From: Syncephalis plumigaleata
Lineage: Eukaryota > Zoopagomycota > Zoopagomycetes > Zoopagales > Piptocephalidaceae
NCBI GenBank assembly: GCA_025201365.1
Contig: JAIXMF010000024.1
Location: forward strand, 124,001 to 188,000
Direction: 5' to 3'
DNA: 64,000 bases
Below are positions 13,029 through 26,374 of this stretch, piece after piece (positions within the stretch are counted from its first letter, which is position 1; every line of letters begins with the position of its first letter). Position numbers and translations under genes: made by a program. The notes under the pieces were generated by a model, which saw only the letters and a list, made by a program, of their open reading frames with translations, had not been told where the DNA came from and did not search any database.

Positions 13029-14969
13029 TTATTCAAGGAATGATATGCACAATGGTAGCAAAGGTATAGAGGTGTATACGTGGCATGACATGTATACCAT
13101 ATAGCAATTATGAAGTTGCAATACTGTCATCATTGCTGTTGTGTTGCTGTTGTTGTTATTGTTTGTGGATGTACGCGAGTGAAGAACACGTATAGCCCAG
13201 TCTCGTACGAATCGAGCAATATTGGCAGCGGATACTGTTTCTGTCTCCATGGTGGATATAAACGGTTCCATACCATTGACATACCATACACCGGGAGCAA
13301 TCTCCGTACGACGATCGAATCGTGCATTCTCCGGTGTCATTAGCGGGTAAGAGTGGAATCGTTTATGGCGTGCTGTCTCTGCGTCATGGTAGTGGAATAG
13401 CTGCGAGAGTACATCGGCTTCCAGTTGACTATTAGAGAATAGTTTCACTAGTACAGGTGTAGACGTATCCGTGTCAATGGTAGATGACTCGATCGCCTTA
13501 TTAGCACGATAGGGTAATGGTGGCGACACTGCCATTTGCGTTAATGAGATAAAGTGTGGATCACCTCCACCGTGTGTCATAACACTTGTGGGTATATCGA
13601 GTGATTCATCTATAGCGAAATAGCCTTTGTTCAAATGGCCTCGTGTAATGGTAACGTAGAGTTGTTTATACTTGACGGGTGCCACATCAAACGAGTAGGA
13701 ATCGTTATGGAACTTGGCTCGATCCTAAGCAATTATAATAAAATGTTAATAAATTAATAATAATTACAAGTATACTTACCAATGGCGCAGCTAGTATAAT
13801 TGCATCGAACGTGTCTCGATTACCCTGTTCAGTGGTTACTATCCAACTAGGTCGACAACCATGTGGTATTTGTTCGTGTTGCTGATTGTTTGCCTGATTC
13901 AATACGCGTTCCTTTGATTGTTCCACAAATCGTTGACATTCCTCGGCACCGTTGATTTGCACCGATTGTTGTAATGACACGACACGCTGTCCGTAATAAC
14001 CCTTTGTAATGGAACGATTGCACAGTTCACGTACTAGCAGTTGATTACCACCCTCAATGGCCATTGTATCTGACACGGTGGGTGCGAGCGAGACTAGTCC
14101 GGCTAGCGCGTGTATCTGATCCACATCGATACCGTAGTTGACACGAGTGGCGGCATTGACTAATTCCTCGACAAATAGCGCGTTCAATCCCACTTCATTG
14201 ATTAGGAAATCGTGTGCCGTTCTATGCAAGAGCTCGGTCATATTTAGACGTTCGGCCAATTCGTGAATACTACGCCATTTAGGCATCGATGAGTCGTATA
14301 CTTGACTGAAATTATCGACGAATCCTTGTACTAGCGTGCGCATTTGTCCCATGTACGGAAACCGTAACGCCAGCCTAATTGTAATCGTTGCCACCATCCG
14401 GATGGATCATACCAGGGTCGATCATCTAGTTTCCATATGAATTCATTGCCGTTCCATAGACCACTCGTACTTGGTAAACGACCATCACTCATGGGTTTAC
14501 GTGTTAGTGTCAGATTAAAGTGTTGCGATAGATTGTAGACACGTTGATTATCACGAATGAAAATGGATGCACCCAAGTCAATATCTAAATTGGATTGATC
14601 TTCATTGTCACCATTAGGTACTCTGTTGTTATCCTGGCCAGCAATGGGGAAACTACGTGACTGTACTCGACCACCTGGCCCATGAGCAGACGTGTCGTAA
14701 ATGGTGACATCAATGGACAGGGAAGGTTCAATGATATGACCATCATTATCACCATGACTATCGGGATACTTGAGATAATAGGCGCTAGAACAACCACCGA
14801 TACCGGCACCAATAATGGCTACACGAAAGGGTTGCCTATGTGTAGAGGACGAGGAGGAGGAAGAGGAGGAAGCGTCACTACCCAATACACCTAATACACT
14901 AATATCAAGTGTATTGAGTAGTAGGGTTGCCACTTGTAGTGTGCCGACAACACGAGCTGATAATAGCAT
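13029..14969 (-). CDS. Prenylcysteine oxidase-like FAD enzyme
   Basis: Start taken at ATG 14969 because it begins a signal-like hydrophobic stretch (MLLSARVVGTLQVATLLLN); ATG 15002 is in frame too. Two exons: to 13780 and from 13724. The FAD-binding Rossmann motif is VAIIGAGIGGCSSAYYL, followed by an acidic beta-2 (VTIYD) and GGRVQSRSF. Later blocks match prenylcysteine oxidases: ELVNAATRVNYGIDVDQIHALAGLVSL and MAIEGGNQLLVRELC. The family oxidises prenylcysteine released from degraded prenylated proteins, in lysosome or vacuole, yielding H2O2 and an aldehyde. One frame slip lies at 14348-14350: one more G would join WRYGFRTW to GQMRTLVQGF. A poly-Ser tract separates signal and FAD domain, and the C-terminal Asn-rich tail is unusual. 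Confidence 0.85.
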
Positions 14970-15280
14970 GGTATCGGTGAATAGGATAGTATAAAAACAC
15001 AACGAGTAAATGTAACAACAGTACGTGGTAGTAGTATGGTAGTCTGACGTAAATCAACAAGATAGAAAGAAGAGGTAGAGTGACGAGAGGAGAAGCCTCA
15101 AGGCAAATAGGCATAATATGTATGCATATTGGTGTGAGCGGTGTGTAACAATAGCGGTCAAAGCATAACAAATAGAATAGAGAGAAGAAATTGTATGGTT
15201 ATTTCAATCCATTTTGATTACTCTTTTTTTACTCTATTCTATATCTATTAGAATTACTATTGTAATTGCAACTTATTACA
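14970..15280. promoter_or_regulatory. Divergent promoter region
   Basis: About 310 bp separate the starts of the prenylcysteine oxidase (minus) and cap methyltransferase (plus) genes, so the two 5' ends share this spacer. T-rich tracts lie near 15222-15245. No specific factor site is recognised. Confidence 0.4.
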
Positions 15281-16395
15281 ATGAATCCATATACAGGTAT
15301 TTGAAAATTACTACGCTAGATTGGCAAGCTAATGAATATATATACTGCGCAATGTTCAATAGATGCCGATATTGACTATAAAAACACGCTTCTCTATTCG
15401 CCTATACCTCCACCGGGCATGCCAATAAACGATACACGTTACCGACAAGAGGCGAGAGAGGCAGAGGAACGCTATCGTGCTAGTCTAGTAGAGAAGTCAA
15501 CTACAGAAGCTGCGATTAAACCGACCGATAATAACAGCAGCAGCAGTAATAATACTGAGGATAATACTGAGGATACGATACAGCCTGTTAATGAATCAAC
15601 GGTGCTTACCTCGTCATCAAACCATACTGATGCGCCTGATGCAGCATCATTCGATATTAAACCATCCGATGAGGTAATATAAAGAATAAAGTACTACTAG
15701 ACAAGTATTCATTGGTTATTCGTACAGTGTAGTGTGGCTACTGATATGTATCATGTTTATCCAACGGAGATTGCAGCGATAATACAGCAATTAAAGGTAA
15801 GTATTAATGTTATACAGCAACATAATTATAATGATAGTAAATATTGATATACAATGTAGTCAAGTCTATCATCGATCGAGTATGAGAGACTAAGTAACGC
15901 GCGTAGTCGATCCAATCCTCATGAAAGCTTAGAAGAAGTATATTCATGAATCGAGCGGCAATCAAATTGGCCAATATCGATGCCATGTTTTCACTTACGG
16001 CGACTCTACCTCAGAATAAGGTAAGGCTCATTGATGATGATGACGATGAAACGAGATAAGCATTATTTTATAGTATGATGCCATCCTACTAAGCTATATG
16101 AGTAGACATTGACATTTGTCGATTTGGCTGGTGGACCTGGTGGATTTTCAGGTAATTATAAGCTACAAACTATAAGTTATAAGCATAATAATAATAATCA
16201 TCATCTGTGCAATCTAGAATACTTGCTATGGAGACGACATACCTGGGGTGAAGAGGCCAAGGGATGGGCGATTACATTGAATGCGACATCAGGTGCTGGT
16301 AGTGAAAAAGACTTTGACTGGCGACGATTTCATACCGATGCTTTGGCCAGACAAATGCTTACCATTATCTATGGTCCTGATGCTAGTGATACTGG

Positions 16396-16433
<38 letters not shown>

Positions 16434-17397
16434 TGATTTCTTAATGAAATAGCTAACACTTAATGCTACCAGGTGATTTATGTAATGAGAGGATATCCGA
16501 TTACTTTGTATCTACGGTACTTGAACAAACAGATCAACAAGGTGTCCATCTAGTAGTGGCTGATGGGGTAGGCTATGTTGGAACGATTCATTGTCATTAT
16601 AGAGAACTAATGATGCGAATGCTGTCTAGTAGGCATTCGATGTTACGGGACAGGAACACGAGCAGGAATTGTTATCGTGGCAGTTAATCCTCAATGAGAT
16701 TAGTGTTGCACTACAAGTGATAAGCATTGGTGGCAATTTGTTTGTAAATTCTTCGATCTCTACCATCCATCTACCGTTGAACTTGTGTACATTCTTTATC
16801 GATGCTTCGAAACACTCCACATAGTCAAGCCAGTGAGTAGTCGACCAGCCAATGCGGAACGGTATGTCTCGTGTGCATTTGATAGTATATATTGTTGAAC
16901 CCATCTATATATGTATATATGTATATGTATGTATGTTATAGGTATATTATAGGTGTACGATTCCGTGGAAAGGTGCCACATATTGTCGAGAAACTAAAGG
17001 AGATAAACAAACGATGCCACGATCTAGTTGACAAGTCGGACAAGTTATACGCACCACATTCGATATTTCATAGTGATGTAGTAAAGCAGGATGCATTATT
17101 TACAACCTGGCTACATTCATGTAATGAACAGTAGGTTTAATCGCAATAATTGATTGTAACAACTAGCTGTAAACTAATCTGTTCTTTGATTCTTTACATT
17201 AGATTAGCACGTCGTCAACTCAATGCACTTCGATTGCTTTTACGCTATAGTAACAATCAGTAAGTAAACTATTTGATGTTGAGTATGATAGTTCATTTAT
17301 TGATACAATCATTTATCCTAGACAACTACCACCATGCACTAATCAAGAGGCAGTTCGACGTCAATGCTTTAACGAATGGCATTTGCCTCTCGAATAA
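15281..17397 (+). CDS. Cap-specific mRNA 2'-O-methyltransferase (CMTR1/FtsJ type)
   Basis: About ten short exons. A 16-base first exon (15281-15296) joins 15363 in phase; the next starts are 15728, 15860, 16106, 16218, 16473, 16633, 16942, 17203 and 17322. The protein aligns block by block with CMTR1: [15 protein letters not shown] then [12 protein letters not shown] (first catalytic Lys), [12 protein letters not shown] (SAM loop), [26 protein letters not shown] (catalytic Asp), a GGNLF-KFFDL block (second Lys), [13 protein letters not shown] (Glu) and a final [11 protein letters not shown]. It methylates the 2'-O of the first transcribed nucleotide of capped mRNA in the nucleus. Two frame slips occur at homopolymers, 15943-15944 (TT) and 16741-16743 (TTT); a single T restores the conserved residues at each. 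The intron at 16395 contains a (TA)n run. Confidence 0.88.
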
Positions 17398-17571
17398 ATA
17401 GAGTAAAATATTAACATAAATAACTAGTGTTTGTAGTTGAATGAAAGACTTGCAAAACAATAAATAACGCGTGTTTTTCTCTCTCCCTTCCATTAATTAA
17501 TCAAACAAACAAACAAACAAACAAACAATCATTATTGCGTATGTTTCCCTCTCTTTTCATTCACTATTCCA

Positions 17572-18485
17572 ATGCAATCATTATTGCGAAATGAGCGTCA
17601 ACTTCTAGCACTAGGCATTAGTGTGCCTAGTCAATCGTTCATGTACCCGGCATGCTATAGCTGTCTATCCAGTCTACAGAATAGACAGCCGGTAAAATCG
17701 TCTAATGACACGCTGGCGTACATTTGCAAGTGTAGATATATCACTAATGCTTCACAGGTTCGCTATCGTAGTTTCTTACGACTAGTTGTAGCAGTGCGAG
17801 ACCAGTTGTATCAAGGCAAGTATTTACTAATATATGACTAAAATCACTAACAATGTATTGTACGTGTAGTAACACTATTTAATAATTGGTCGGAAAAGTT
17901 ACTACAAATTAATACCTCATCGTTGGTTGAGATGCTACGCGATCCAGTGGCACCTGTAGATGTATTATCTGTACCTCCACTAAATGCGATACATCAAGTG
18001 CGTACTCCCCTCGCAAGAGCAGTGGTTAACCAATGGCTAATACTCGACACGAATGCACCTCGTCCAAATGCATCCAAGCATGACATTATCGCTACAACAT
18101 GCGCACCAGTATCCTCGTCATCGACAGATCAAGATCCTTGGGAGGAGACAGTGGTGACAAGCGTGCACGACACATCCGCATTGACATCATCGCCATTTGT
18201 ATGGAGGGCAGCGTCAAATAGTTTATCGGATCAGATGAATAATAAGAAATTGGAAGAGGAAGGAATGTTAGCGTTGGATACTACACTAGATCCCGATGAT
18301 CTACTACGACAAATGACCAAACGTTATGCAGGCTCGAATGCGTCCATTTTGTCGTATATTACAGAACCATCAGTGACATCGTTACAAAGCAAAAAGCCAC
18401 TGTCGAGGATATTCATCAGATCACCGAGATGGTTAGCTACCTGAATTTATTGGATGCGGACGATACATTCTGGAATGATGATTAA
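17572..18485 (+). CDS. Zinc-ribbon OB-fold protein (DDIAS / RPA70-C-like)
   Basis: Exon 1 (17572-17815) joins exon 2 (from 17870) through an intron with a GC donor (AAG/GCAAGT). The N-terminal block reads SFMYPACYSCLSSL, then YICKCRY, then VRYRSFLRLVVAV and VTLFNNWSEKLLQ. This is the arrangement of the replication factor A C-terminal zinc OB fold as found at the N terminus of DDIAS/noxin: C-x2-C, C-x-C, then two beta strands and a TLF strand. The rest is acidic and disordered and ends in VSYLNLLDADDTFWNDD. A one-base slip in the A5 run at 18391-18395 separates the two halves; an added A gives KKATVEDIHQITEMVSYL. Single-stranded DNA binding or a genome-maintenance role is inferred from the fold only. 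Confidence 0.55.
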
Positions 18486-18935
18486 CTAGTATAGTGTATT
18501 TGCCATCATTTTCAGTTTCAATTATTCTACTCATCCATGATGATGATGATTGCTATTGTTGCTATTCTACATACTGCTTGTTATATAGGATTAGTGGCAT
18601 TGTTTGTATACTTGTATCGATATTATACAGTTGACGATGTGTATTTCCCTATTAGATTTCGGATAAAATAAACGTAGTGATACACGACGACCAGAAAGAG
18701 TAATGCTAAACATAAAGTAGATTTAATGTCAGCATTCATTATTCATGTCCGCTCGATAGTTTATGCTGTTTTTACATATCATTTCTTCGTTGTATATAGG
18801 TTATATAAATAGTAATTTCGATCGATGTTAGAATTGAAACGAACGACGCTTAGTTTGAATTATAGCGCAAAATATAAAACCGTCGACTAAAAAGTAATCC
18901 TCATTATACTGCCGTGTTTATCGCTTCTTCTCTAC
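18486..18935. other. Intergenic spacer, 450 bp
   Basis: AT-rich spacer between two plus-strand genes. It should hold the 3' UTR of the OB-fold gene and the promoter of the peptidase gene. No specific site is recognised. Confidence 0.4.
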
Positions 18936-21482
18936 ATGTTTCCTGTTGTTGTTGTTTTTCTCGCGGTCATTATAGACATGTCTCTTCAAGTATTGAACAT
19001 TTACGATATATGTTGCTACGCTGTATTGATGGTATTATTGCTATTCTCGCCATTTACCGCTTCATCTCCTGCCAATGGTTTAGTAGTATCAAATACTTGT
19101 AGACATCCGGGACTACGATTGCCTGTGGCCAAAACAGTGGCACATTTTCACAGTTACCCGCTAACGACTCTTACTGACAAATATCATTGGATAAAGACCG
19201 AGGGAAGAAAGAGTGCGGATGTCATTAGCTACTTTAACGAAGAGGCTAAATATGCAGACGCAGTGTTAAGGGAAACCGTCCCACTTCGTAAGAAGTTGTA
19301 CGACGAATTAGTGACAGTCGTGACAAGTGACACGCCAATCGACACACGTACCATGGGTGTCTATTATTATTACGCTCGAATTCATCAGGGAGACCCATAC
19401 CCCGTCTATTGTAGAAAACATGTCAATCAGCCGGATTCAGAGGAGGAGGAGGAGACAGTGCTAGATAGCCGTGAGATAGGCATCAGATTTAGTAGTATAG
19501 GCTCGATTGAAGCCGGAGAACAATACGACATATTTGCGTTTACCGTTGATACAACTGGTGCCGAGGATTATACAATTTACTTTAAGGATCTTACTAAGAA
19601 TAGAATATTGCCAGATCGTATCCCTCACGCTCTAAACCACTTTAAACTGAGTAATTCGGGCAATAGCATCATTTATGCTACTAACGGGAAGTACACGGGA
19701 AAGTATCAGGTATTACGACATACAATCGGTGATTCTAGCAAGAATGATTTGCTATTAAGTGGTCACATTGATTTACACGTTAAGCAAATGGTGAAATCGA
19801 ACAGCAAGCAGTATATCTTCATTTATAGCGGGAATAACAGGGTTCCCATTTACTATTTGAATATTGCCAACGACATCAATAGTATGCTGATTCCGTTACG
19901 CGTTCCTATTGAGGGGGCTAAATACCGGGTGTACCACGTTGGCGGACAATTTCTAATCTCACTCGTGACTAGTCCGTATTCTGATCTGGTCAAGCATAAC
20001 GGATTCTACGTGTGCAAAATAGATAAATGCAATGACTTTGACCATTGGTCCAATGTACTAGGCGATGTTGATGTCAATAAGGTGACGGATGTTGTGGTGG
20101 CACATAAATACATTTCAGTATTTATTCGAAATGGACCGACTATGCTTATCCAGACGTATAATCTCGACATTAACGGGGAAATCGGTGCAACTACAAGCAA
20201 GGAAACTAGAAGCGTTTACCGATCCTTCCTATGCCATTACTCATGTACAACCATTAAGTTTTAATAGCAATATGCTCACCTTCCACTACTCGACATTGAC
20301 CAGGCCAACTTTGAAGTACAACTACAATATGGCAACGAACACCTTGACGGAAACCTACAGAGCCAACATTCCTGGGTATGATCCATCGCAGTACGTCACA
20401 GAGGTGATATACGCGAAAGGCGACAAGGGCAGCAATGGTAAACGACCGGATATTCCCATTACAATGCATACAAGAAGAGTATGCTGACGAGGAAGGCAAC
20501 AATCCAGCGTGGCTCACTGCCTATGGTGCCTATGGAACTGTAATTGAGCCGAAATTTGACTCGGTCAATATTCCACTTTTCAATCGAGGATTCGTGTATG
20601 CCATGCCCATAAGAGGTGGCGGTGAATTTGGTGTGGAATGGCACAACGACGGTGCTCGACACAACAAGCTTAACTCGTTCACCGACTTTATCTATGCTGC
20701 TAAGAAATTGTTCGACGATAAATACACTCGTAAGGAGCGTTTGGTGATATCCGGCAACAGTGCAGGCGGCATGCTCATAGGCGGTGTGCTAAACATGGCG
20801 CCTGATATTGCAAAAGTGGCCATCTCAATGGTAAGTACAATGTTCTCTCTTCTCTTTATGCAGTTTTACCAATTCAATTTCGCAGTACCATGCTTGGATC
20901 TTTTAGGTCATTTGTCGGACACGCCTAGCAATATTGTCAGCACAAGTATTAATGAATGGGGGAATCCAAGGATCGTAACGATTTCCAGTATATCATTCGC
21001 TATTCTCCTTACGAAATATACAGACAAACACGAAATATCCCAATATTCTTGTGCTATCAGGTTTCAACGATGCACGCGTGCCATATTGGAGTAAGTTATA
21101 CGTGAGAACGTGTCGCACAACACATATCGATGCTAACATTACATTATATAGATCCAGCCAAATGGATAGCCAAGCTGCGCGAGAGCAATGTAGCAAATCC
21201 GAAATGCGATTCTGATCCACACACTATTGTCGCAGTAACAGATATGAATGGTGGTCATGGTAAGTCACGTATTATTCACATGAGTAATGCACTATAAACA
21301 TATACTAAAAGAAACTCTTTCAAGTTGAAACTACCGATACGAACAAGACTCTAGGCAATCGTGCAATAATGATGGCCTATGCTATCGAGAGATTAGAAAA
21401 ATCAATGGTACAAGCAAATTCCAATGCGTCCTTCTTCAAGAGCAAGCTCAATATTAATAGAATTTTTAGAAGCAATAAATAA
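18936..21482 (+). CDS. Oligopeptidase B-like serine peptidase (S9A)
   Basis: Exons start at 18936, 20886, 21152 and 21325. A hydrophobic N terminus (residues 1-40) suggests a signal peptide or anchor. The beta-propeller half begins with DKYHWIKTEGRKSADVISYF and GVYYYYARIHQGDPYPVYCR, blocks typical of oligopeptidase B (protease II). The alpha/beta-hydrolase half carries AWLTAYGAYGT, the nucleophile motif GNSAGG, the Asp region SGFNDARVPYW and the His region DMNGGHG. The family cleaves short peptides after basic residues or proline; a secreted or vacuolar nutritional role is inferred. At least five frame slips occur (near 20203, 20470, 20830, 20965 and 21040), the first two being +1 or -2 and the rest losses of one base. 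All triad regions survive, so assembly error is likelier than pseudogene, but this is the most damaged enzyme here. Confidence 0.8.
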
Positions 21483-21799
21483 ATACTAAATTGACAATCG
21501 ATCTAGTATCTGAATTCTGGTTTGATCGACGTGGCGAATAATGGTTGTCGTAACAAACATGTCAATTCGACACATTTGGACGCACAAAAGACATCAACGA
21601 TGGCTGTCAGTCACCTCAGTCACCTCAGTCATTCATTCTGTCTTATTTATTTCCTTCGTTACTTGTTTGTCTCTTCTCATTTCCCATCATATTTGAGTAT
21701 TTTATTACTGCTACTATTTTCCTTTGCTATTACGGCACCTGATTAGCAGGCAGATTATATGTGACCCACTGGTCGGGGTAGAATAGTGTGCTTCAAGTC
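21483..21799. other. Intergenic spacer, 317 bp
   Basis: Spacer between the peptidase stop and the golgin start. The end is T- and C-rich (21640-21740). Nothing specific is recognised. Confidence 0.4.
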
Positions 21800-24700
21800 A
21801 TGTTTAACTCTTTCAAGGAACGTATTAACACTACGGTTAAGCAGTTGGCAGAGAATGAACGTCTACAACAGGCCAACAGTGCTATGGCCAACAGTCTAGC
21901 ACGAGCTCGTACGCGCGTACAGCAACAACAGCAACAAAGACAACAGCAGCAACTAGAGAGAGAACAACGATTACGGCACCTTCAGTGGAATCAGCCGAGC
22001 AATTGCTAAGTGAAGTGGAAGCGATTGCCGACGACAGTCAATATCCCATCGAGAATAACACGAGTATCATTCATGATGATAGCCCATCTCACCACTCTAG
22101 CACTACGCTCATTACATCGAGTAAAGATGGCAATATCAATGATGATGATGATGATGGAGATAATGATGATGCAATGATGTCAATGATGTCAATGATGATG
22201 CTGATAATAGTACGACAAACAATCAGAAAGCGTCAACCGATTCGGATGTCTCATCAAGAAATCAACAATACAACGATGACAACATAAGCATAGCCTCGTT
22301 GAACGTGGAGAGAGCGCCTAGTATTCGTGATCATCCATTGTCGTCGCCATCAAGTATCACTAGCGTGTCCGAGTTGCCGCGTGATGTTCGAGTAAAGCTA
22401 GAGAAATTACAGAAATATGAAGCACGCTTTCCAGGCATGTTTACTTGCTAATTGCAGTTTGCATTCGTGCACTACTAACTGGTATAATGTAGATATAGCC
22501 AAGGCCTACAAGCTATTACTACGGGAGAAAAAGGCCATTGAAGGTATACTACGGGAAGTTACGCCCTTGGATGGAATTGGCGATGTTTCAGCTTTTGAGG
22601 AACATTTACGCAGTTTAAATGAACGTAGCAATGTAGGTAGTAGCAGTAATAGAAGAGTAATGTTTCAAACCATATCTAATGTTCGTTTATTCGAGTAGAT
22701 GGCCAGACAAGAAATACAAAGATTATTGGAATTAGAGCAGTGTAAGTAAAAAGTGCATCATAATGTCATTGTCAATGAATATCATGACGAGCATCATAAT
22801 TAATGGCCATTTCAGTGAAGGCCGATGAAGTAAAGACGTTACAGGCGCAACTAGATGCAGAACGTGCGGCGAATGATGCTAAACGAGAGAAACTAGAGCG
22901 TCAATTAGTGTCGACGTCAGAGCATGATAGTCCATTGTTGGAACGCGCGTCTATTTATTCAGAGAAAGGTAGGACATTAATAAGAAATGCGTAGATAATA
23001 ATAATAATAAATGACATTACTCATTGATGGAAAAAGACTCGGTACATGGTACACGCTCGTTGGGCCAAATACTAAAGGAGCTGGACGGCTTTTTGCAAGA
23101 TCAGCCTAGAAATGGAGCGGATTTGGAGGCGTTACTTGAAGACACGCCAACCGCTAAGAAGGCGCTAAGTAGTTTGCAATCTCATCTGGGCGAAATTGCT
23201 CCTTTAGGTGGTGTCGTGGCAATGAGCAGTCCTAAAGGCTCGAAATCTCCACGGGGCAAATCAACAATGGATAATGCGAAAGAGACAGAGAAAGCAAATC
23301 GACTGGAGAAGGAGAACAAGGAGCTACGTGCAAATTGAAGAAGCAAGATCGGTTATTATTCTCAGAGTAAGATATTAGAATATTATTTATTTATTGATCG
23401 ATTAATTGATTGATTGAAATGTAGAACATTACCGTCCAAGATTGAGACACTAGAAAAGGAACTGACAGAGGCACGTGAATTAATATCCAACAACAACGAT
23501 GAGATGGAGTCGTTGAAGAAGCAAAATGACGAGTTAACTGGACAGACAGTGCAATTGAAGGAGCAAGCGACAAAACTGGAAAGTACCGCCAGCCGTTGTG
23601 AGCAATTAAATGCGCAAGCAGAAGAACATCAAAAGCACTTAGTGAACTACTTGCACAGTTAAACGACGTCAAACAAAGCAATAGTGAGCAAACGGATGCG
23701 GTGCAGAGGCAGTTGACAGAAGCATGTCAAAGCTTGCATCAACTTACGGCGGATATCAAGCCTAATAACGATAGTGAAGCAAAAGCGGCGATATCGTTAT
23801 TGATTCCTTGCCGTTAGTGCAATTGGCCGATTTCTTAGTGGAGCAGGTACAACAAACGCAACACAGATTCATGCATCTCTCATTTCACCGTTAAAAGAGA
23901 AGATGGCCGAGCTTGACAGCAAACAATGCGAGTTGAACGAGTTGAAGGAGCAATCGGATCTATTGGCATCACGTCTATCGTCAAGCAATGAAACGGAGAT
24001 GCATCACTGACCTCCAAGGTTGAATCACTCTCGCAGGAACTTGATGCGATAAAAAGTGAAAAGACCAAACTGGAGACAGCAATTGCAAAGTTGGAACAAG
24101 AGAAGACAGATGAACTGCAGCGTTGAAGGCTACCATAGCCGATCTGGAAAAGGAAGCGACCGGACAAGACGGACCCGCTGGTACGGGTGGAGGCAAAGGG
24201 GCCAAGAAGGCAAGACGCGAGCTTAATGAGATTAAACGAAAACTGGAGGCATCCGAGAAAGCATTGGCCAGCATGAAGAGTGAGCGTGAAGCGACTATCG
24301 ACGACAACAAAAACGTATAGAGGAGCTGGAGACTCGGGTCAACGATGCGATCAAAGAACGGGATGAAGCTCGCTCGCGTGTCGATCAACTAATGGAGGAA
24401 ATCGAGGGTAATGCTAGGAATATGACTGAGCAAACGGAGACGATTTCATTTAACAGCAACAAGATGGAGGAATTGTCGCAGACACTGGCACAAATGGAGG
24501 AAACGCTCAAGGAGAAGGAGAACGAGCTTAACGATGCTAATAGCCAGCTCGCTTCACTTAAGCAGGCCTCGCATGATTTGACGGATAAGCTAAAGGCTAG
24601 CGATCAAGCATTGGTGGAGCAGCGCGAAACAAACGGCAAACTAGTTGAAGAGCGGGAAGAGCGGGAAAAGGAAGCCGCACAAACGCTTGCATCGTTGGCG

Positions 24701-26187
24701 AATACTAGGAAGGAGCTTTCAGCGGCGCAGACACGGATCGAGGAGATAAGCACCGAGCTAGAGACGAGCGTGTCACTTGCCAAGGAGCGTGATATTGAAA
24801 TGGCCAAGCTTAAGGAATCGGCGAAGAAACACGAGGACAATGTTGGTAAATTGACCGAGACGCTCAAGTCGTGTCGACAACAAATTGAAAAACTACAACA
24901 GGAACGGGATGAACACGCGAAAACGATAGAGGAGCGCTCGGCTAACGTGGCACGTTTGGAAGAATTGGTGGAACGTGCAGCGCAACAGGCCAAGTCGGAT
25001 CTAGCGGAGCGAGACCAGTTGAAGGCTACCATTGAAGAGCTAACTAATACGCGCAAGAAGTTGGAAGAGAAGGAGTCGCAGCTAACAGATGCGCTTCAAA
25101 TTAAGCAAGCGGAATGCGAGTCGTTAGAGTCTGCGTTGAAACAACTTCAGGATCGATTGGACACGGCCGAGCAACAGCAACAACGACAAATGGACCGAGT
25201 GAACATATTAGAGGAGGAGCTAAGCACATCACGACGTCTTTTCAGTCAAAAGTCCAGCGAATGCGACGAGATTAAGACGAAGATGGTCGAGCTAGAGTCC
25301 AACTATCGAGCTACGGAAACACGCTTGGAACGTGAATTGAAACGACGCGAAGAACGAGCAGTCGCGCTGGCCAAGGAGATGGACGGCATGCGTTCCGAGA
25401 AAGAATCGATGCAAAAAGCGATGGAGCAGCAATTGCAAAAGACTATCGAGGAACGCGATGAAATATCACTGCAGTTGAATGGCGTGCAAGAGGAGTTATC
25501 ACGCGTACAAGCAGAACACACGACCACGTTGGACAAACTAGCCGCGGCAATCAATGATATGACGACAGCACGACAACAAGAAGAAGCAGTAGCACTTCAA
25601 CTGAACCAAGAGCGCGATCGCATTGCCAGCATTGAAAGGGAAAAGACGCAGCTGGACGGCCAGTTGGAGGAGAGTGCATTACGCGAAAGTCATCTACGAA
25701 CTCTTAATAAGGTAAGTATTCGTTGAAGAGCTATACAATAATGAACGCTAATACGTCTGTAAATGACAGACATTGAAGGATGAAATACGTAGAATGCAAC
25801 GACGCCTAGAGCAGCAACCGTTGGAATCGTCGACATCGATGCCACGCGCATCACCATCACCAATCGCTAGTCTGCCCACTAGTCCCATGAAGGTTAGATC
25901 GCCATCGGAGCCGCGTGGTTCGATTGATCAGCAATTGAGCGAAACGGTGAACTTGGAATATCTACGGCATATTGTGCTAAAGTTCGTCGAATTCCGAGCG
26001 CAACGAGTAAGTTATTGACATGGTATTACATTTGAAATATGAGAAAATGCTAACACTAGTAAAATAGCAACAATTGATTCCAGTTCTCGGCATGCTACTT
26101 AAGCTGACCCCGCAAGAACTAAGTAAGATTGAACGATACAAGCAGCGGATCTATAACTTGACTCAACGTCTTTTGTACTCTAATTGA
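21800..26187 (+). CDS. GRIP-domain golgin (trans-Golgi coiled-coil tether)
   Basis: Start at ATG 21800 (MFNSFKERINTTVKQ), a typical golgin N terminus. The middle is continuous coiled coil: an unbroken stretch of over 430 residues from 24392 to 25714 is rich in Glu, Lys, Gln and Leu heptads. The last exons encode NLEYLRHIVLKFVEFRAQR followed by QQLIPVLGMLLKLTPQEL, which is the GRIP domain that binds Arl1-GTP at the trans-Golgi. Introns include 22435-22492, whose only frame-keeping donor is GC (CCAG/GCATGT). Between 21975 and 24312 the frame slips about nine times (for example 21975-21976, 23333, near 23637, 24310), each repaired by one extra base, usually in an A or G run. The full protein would be about 1300 residues, like yeast Imh1 or animal golgin-245/GCC proteins. 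Confidence 0.85.
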
Positions 26188-26374
26188 TCTACACTCGCAT
26201 TGGACAGCACACACATATTACAATCGCTGGATGATCATGTAATCTGATGACTGATGCGTGACTATTATCTTGAATTAATAATAATAAAATTACCAACTTA
26301 TTGCTTTTATCGTTAATTAAAAAGAAAACAAATACAATATGCAGAGTTATTTATTAAAGCGTCATTTCACTTGT
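26188..26374. other. Convergent 3' spacer, 187 bp
   Basis: Short AT-rich spacer between convergent genes; expected to hold both polyadenylation regions. Nothing else is seen. Confidence 0.4.

Noticed and set aside
23024-24400. A cluster of separate small coiled-coil genes
   Set aside because: Each frame ends where a neighbouring frame continues the same heptad pattern, and the whole ends in one GRIP domain. One golgin with frame slips is simpler.
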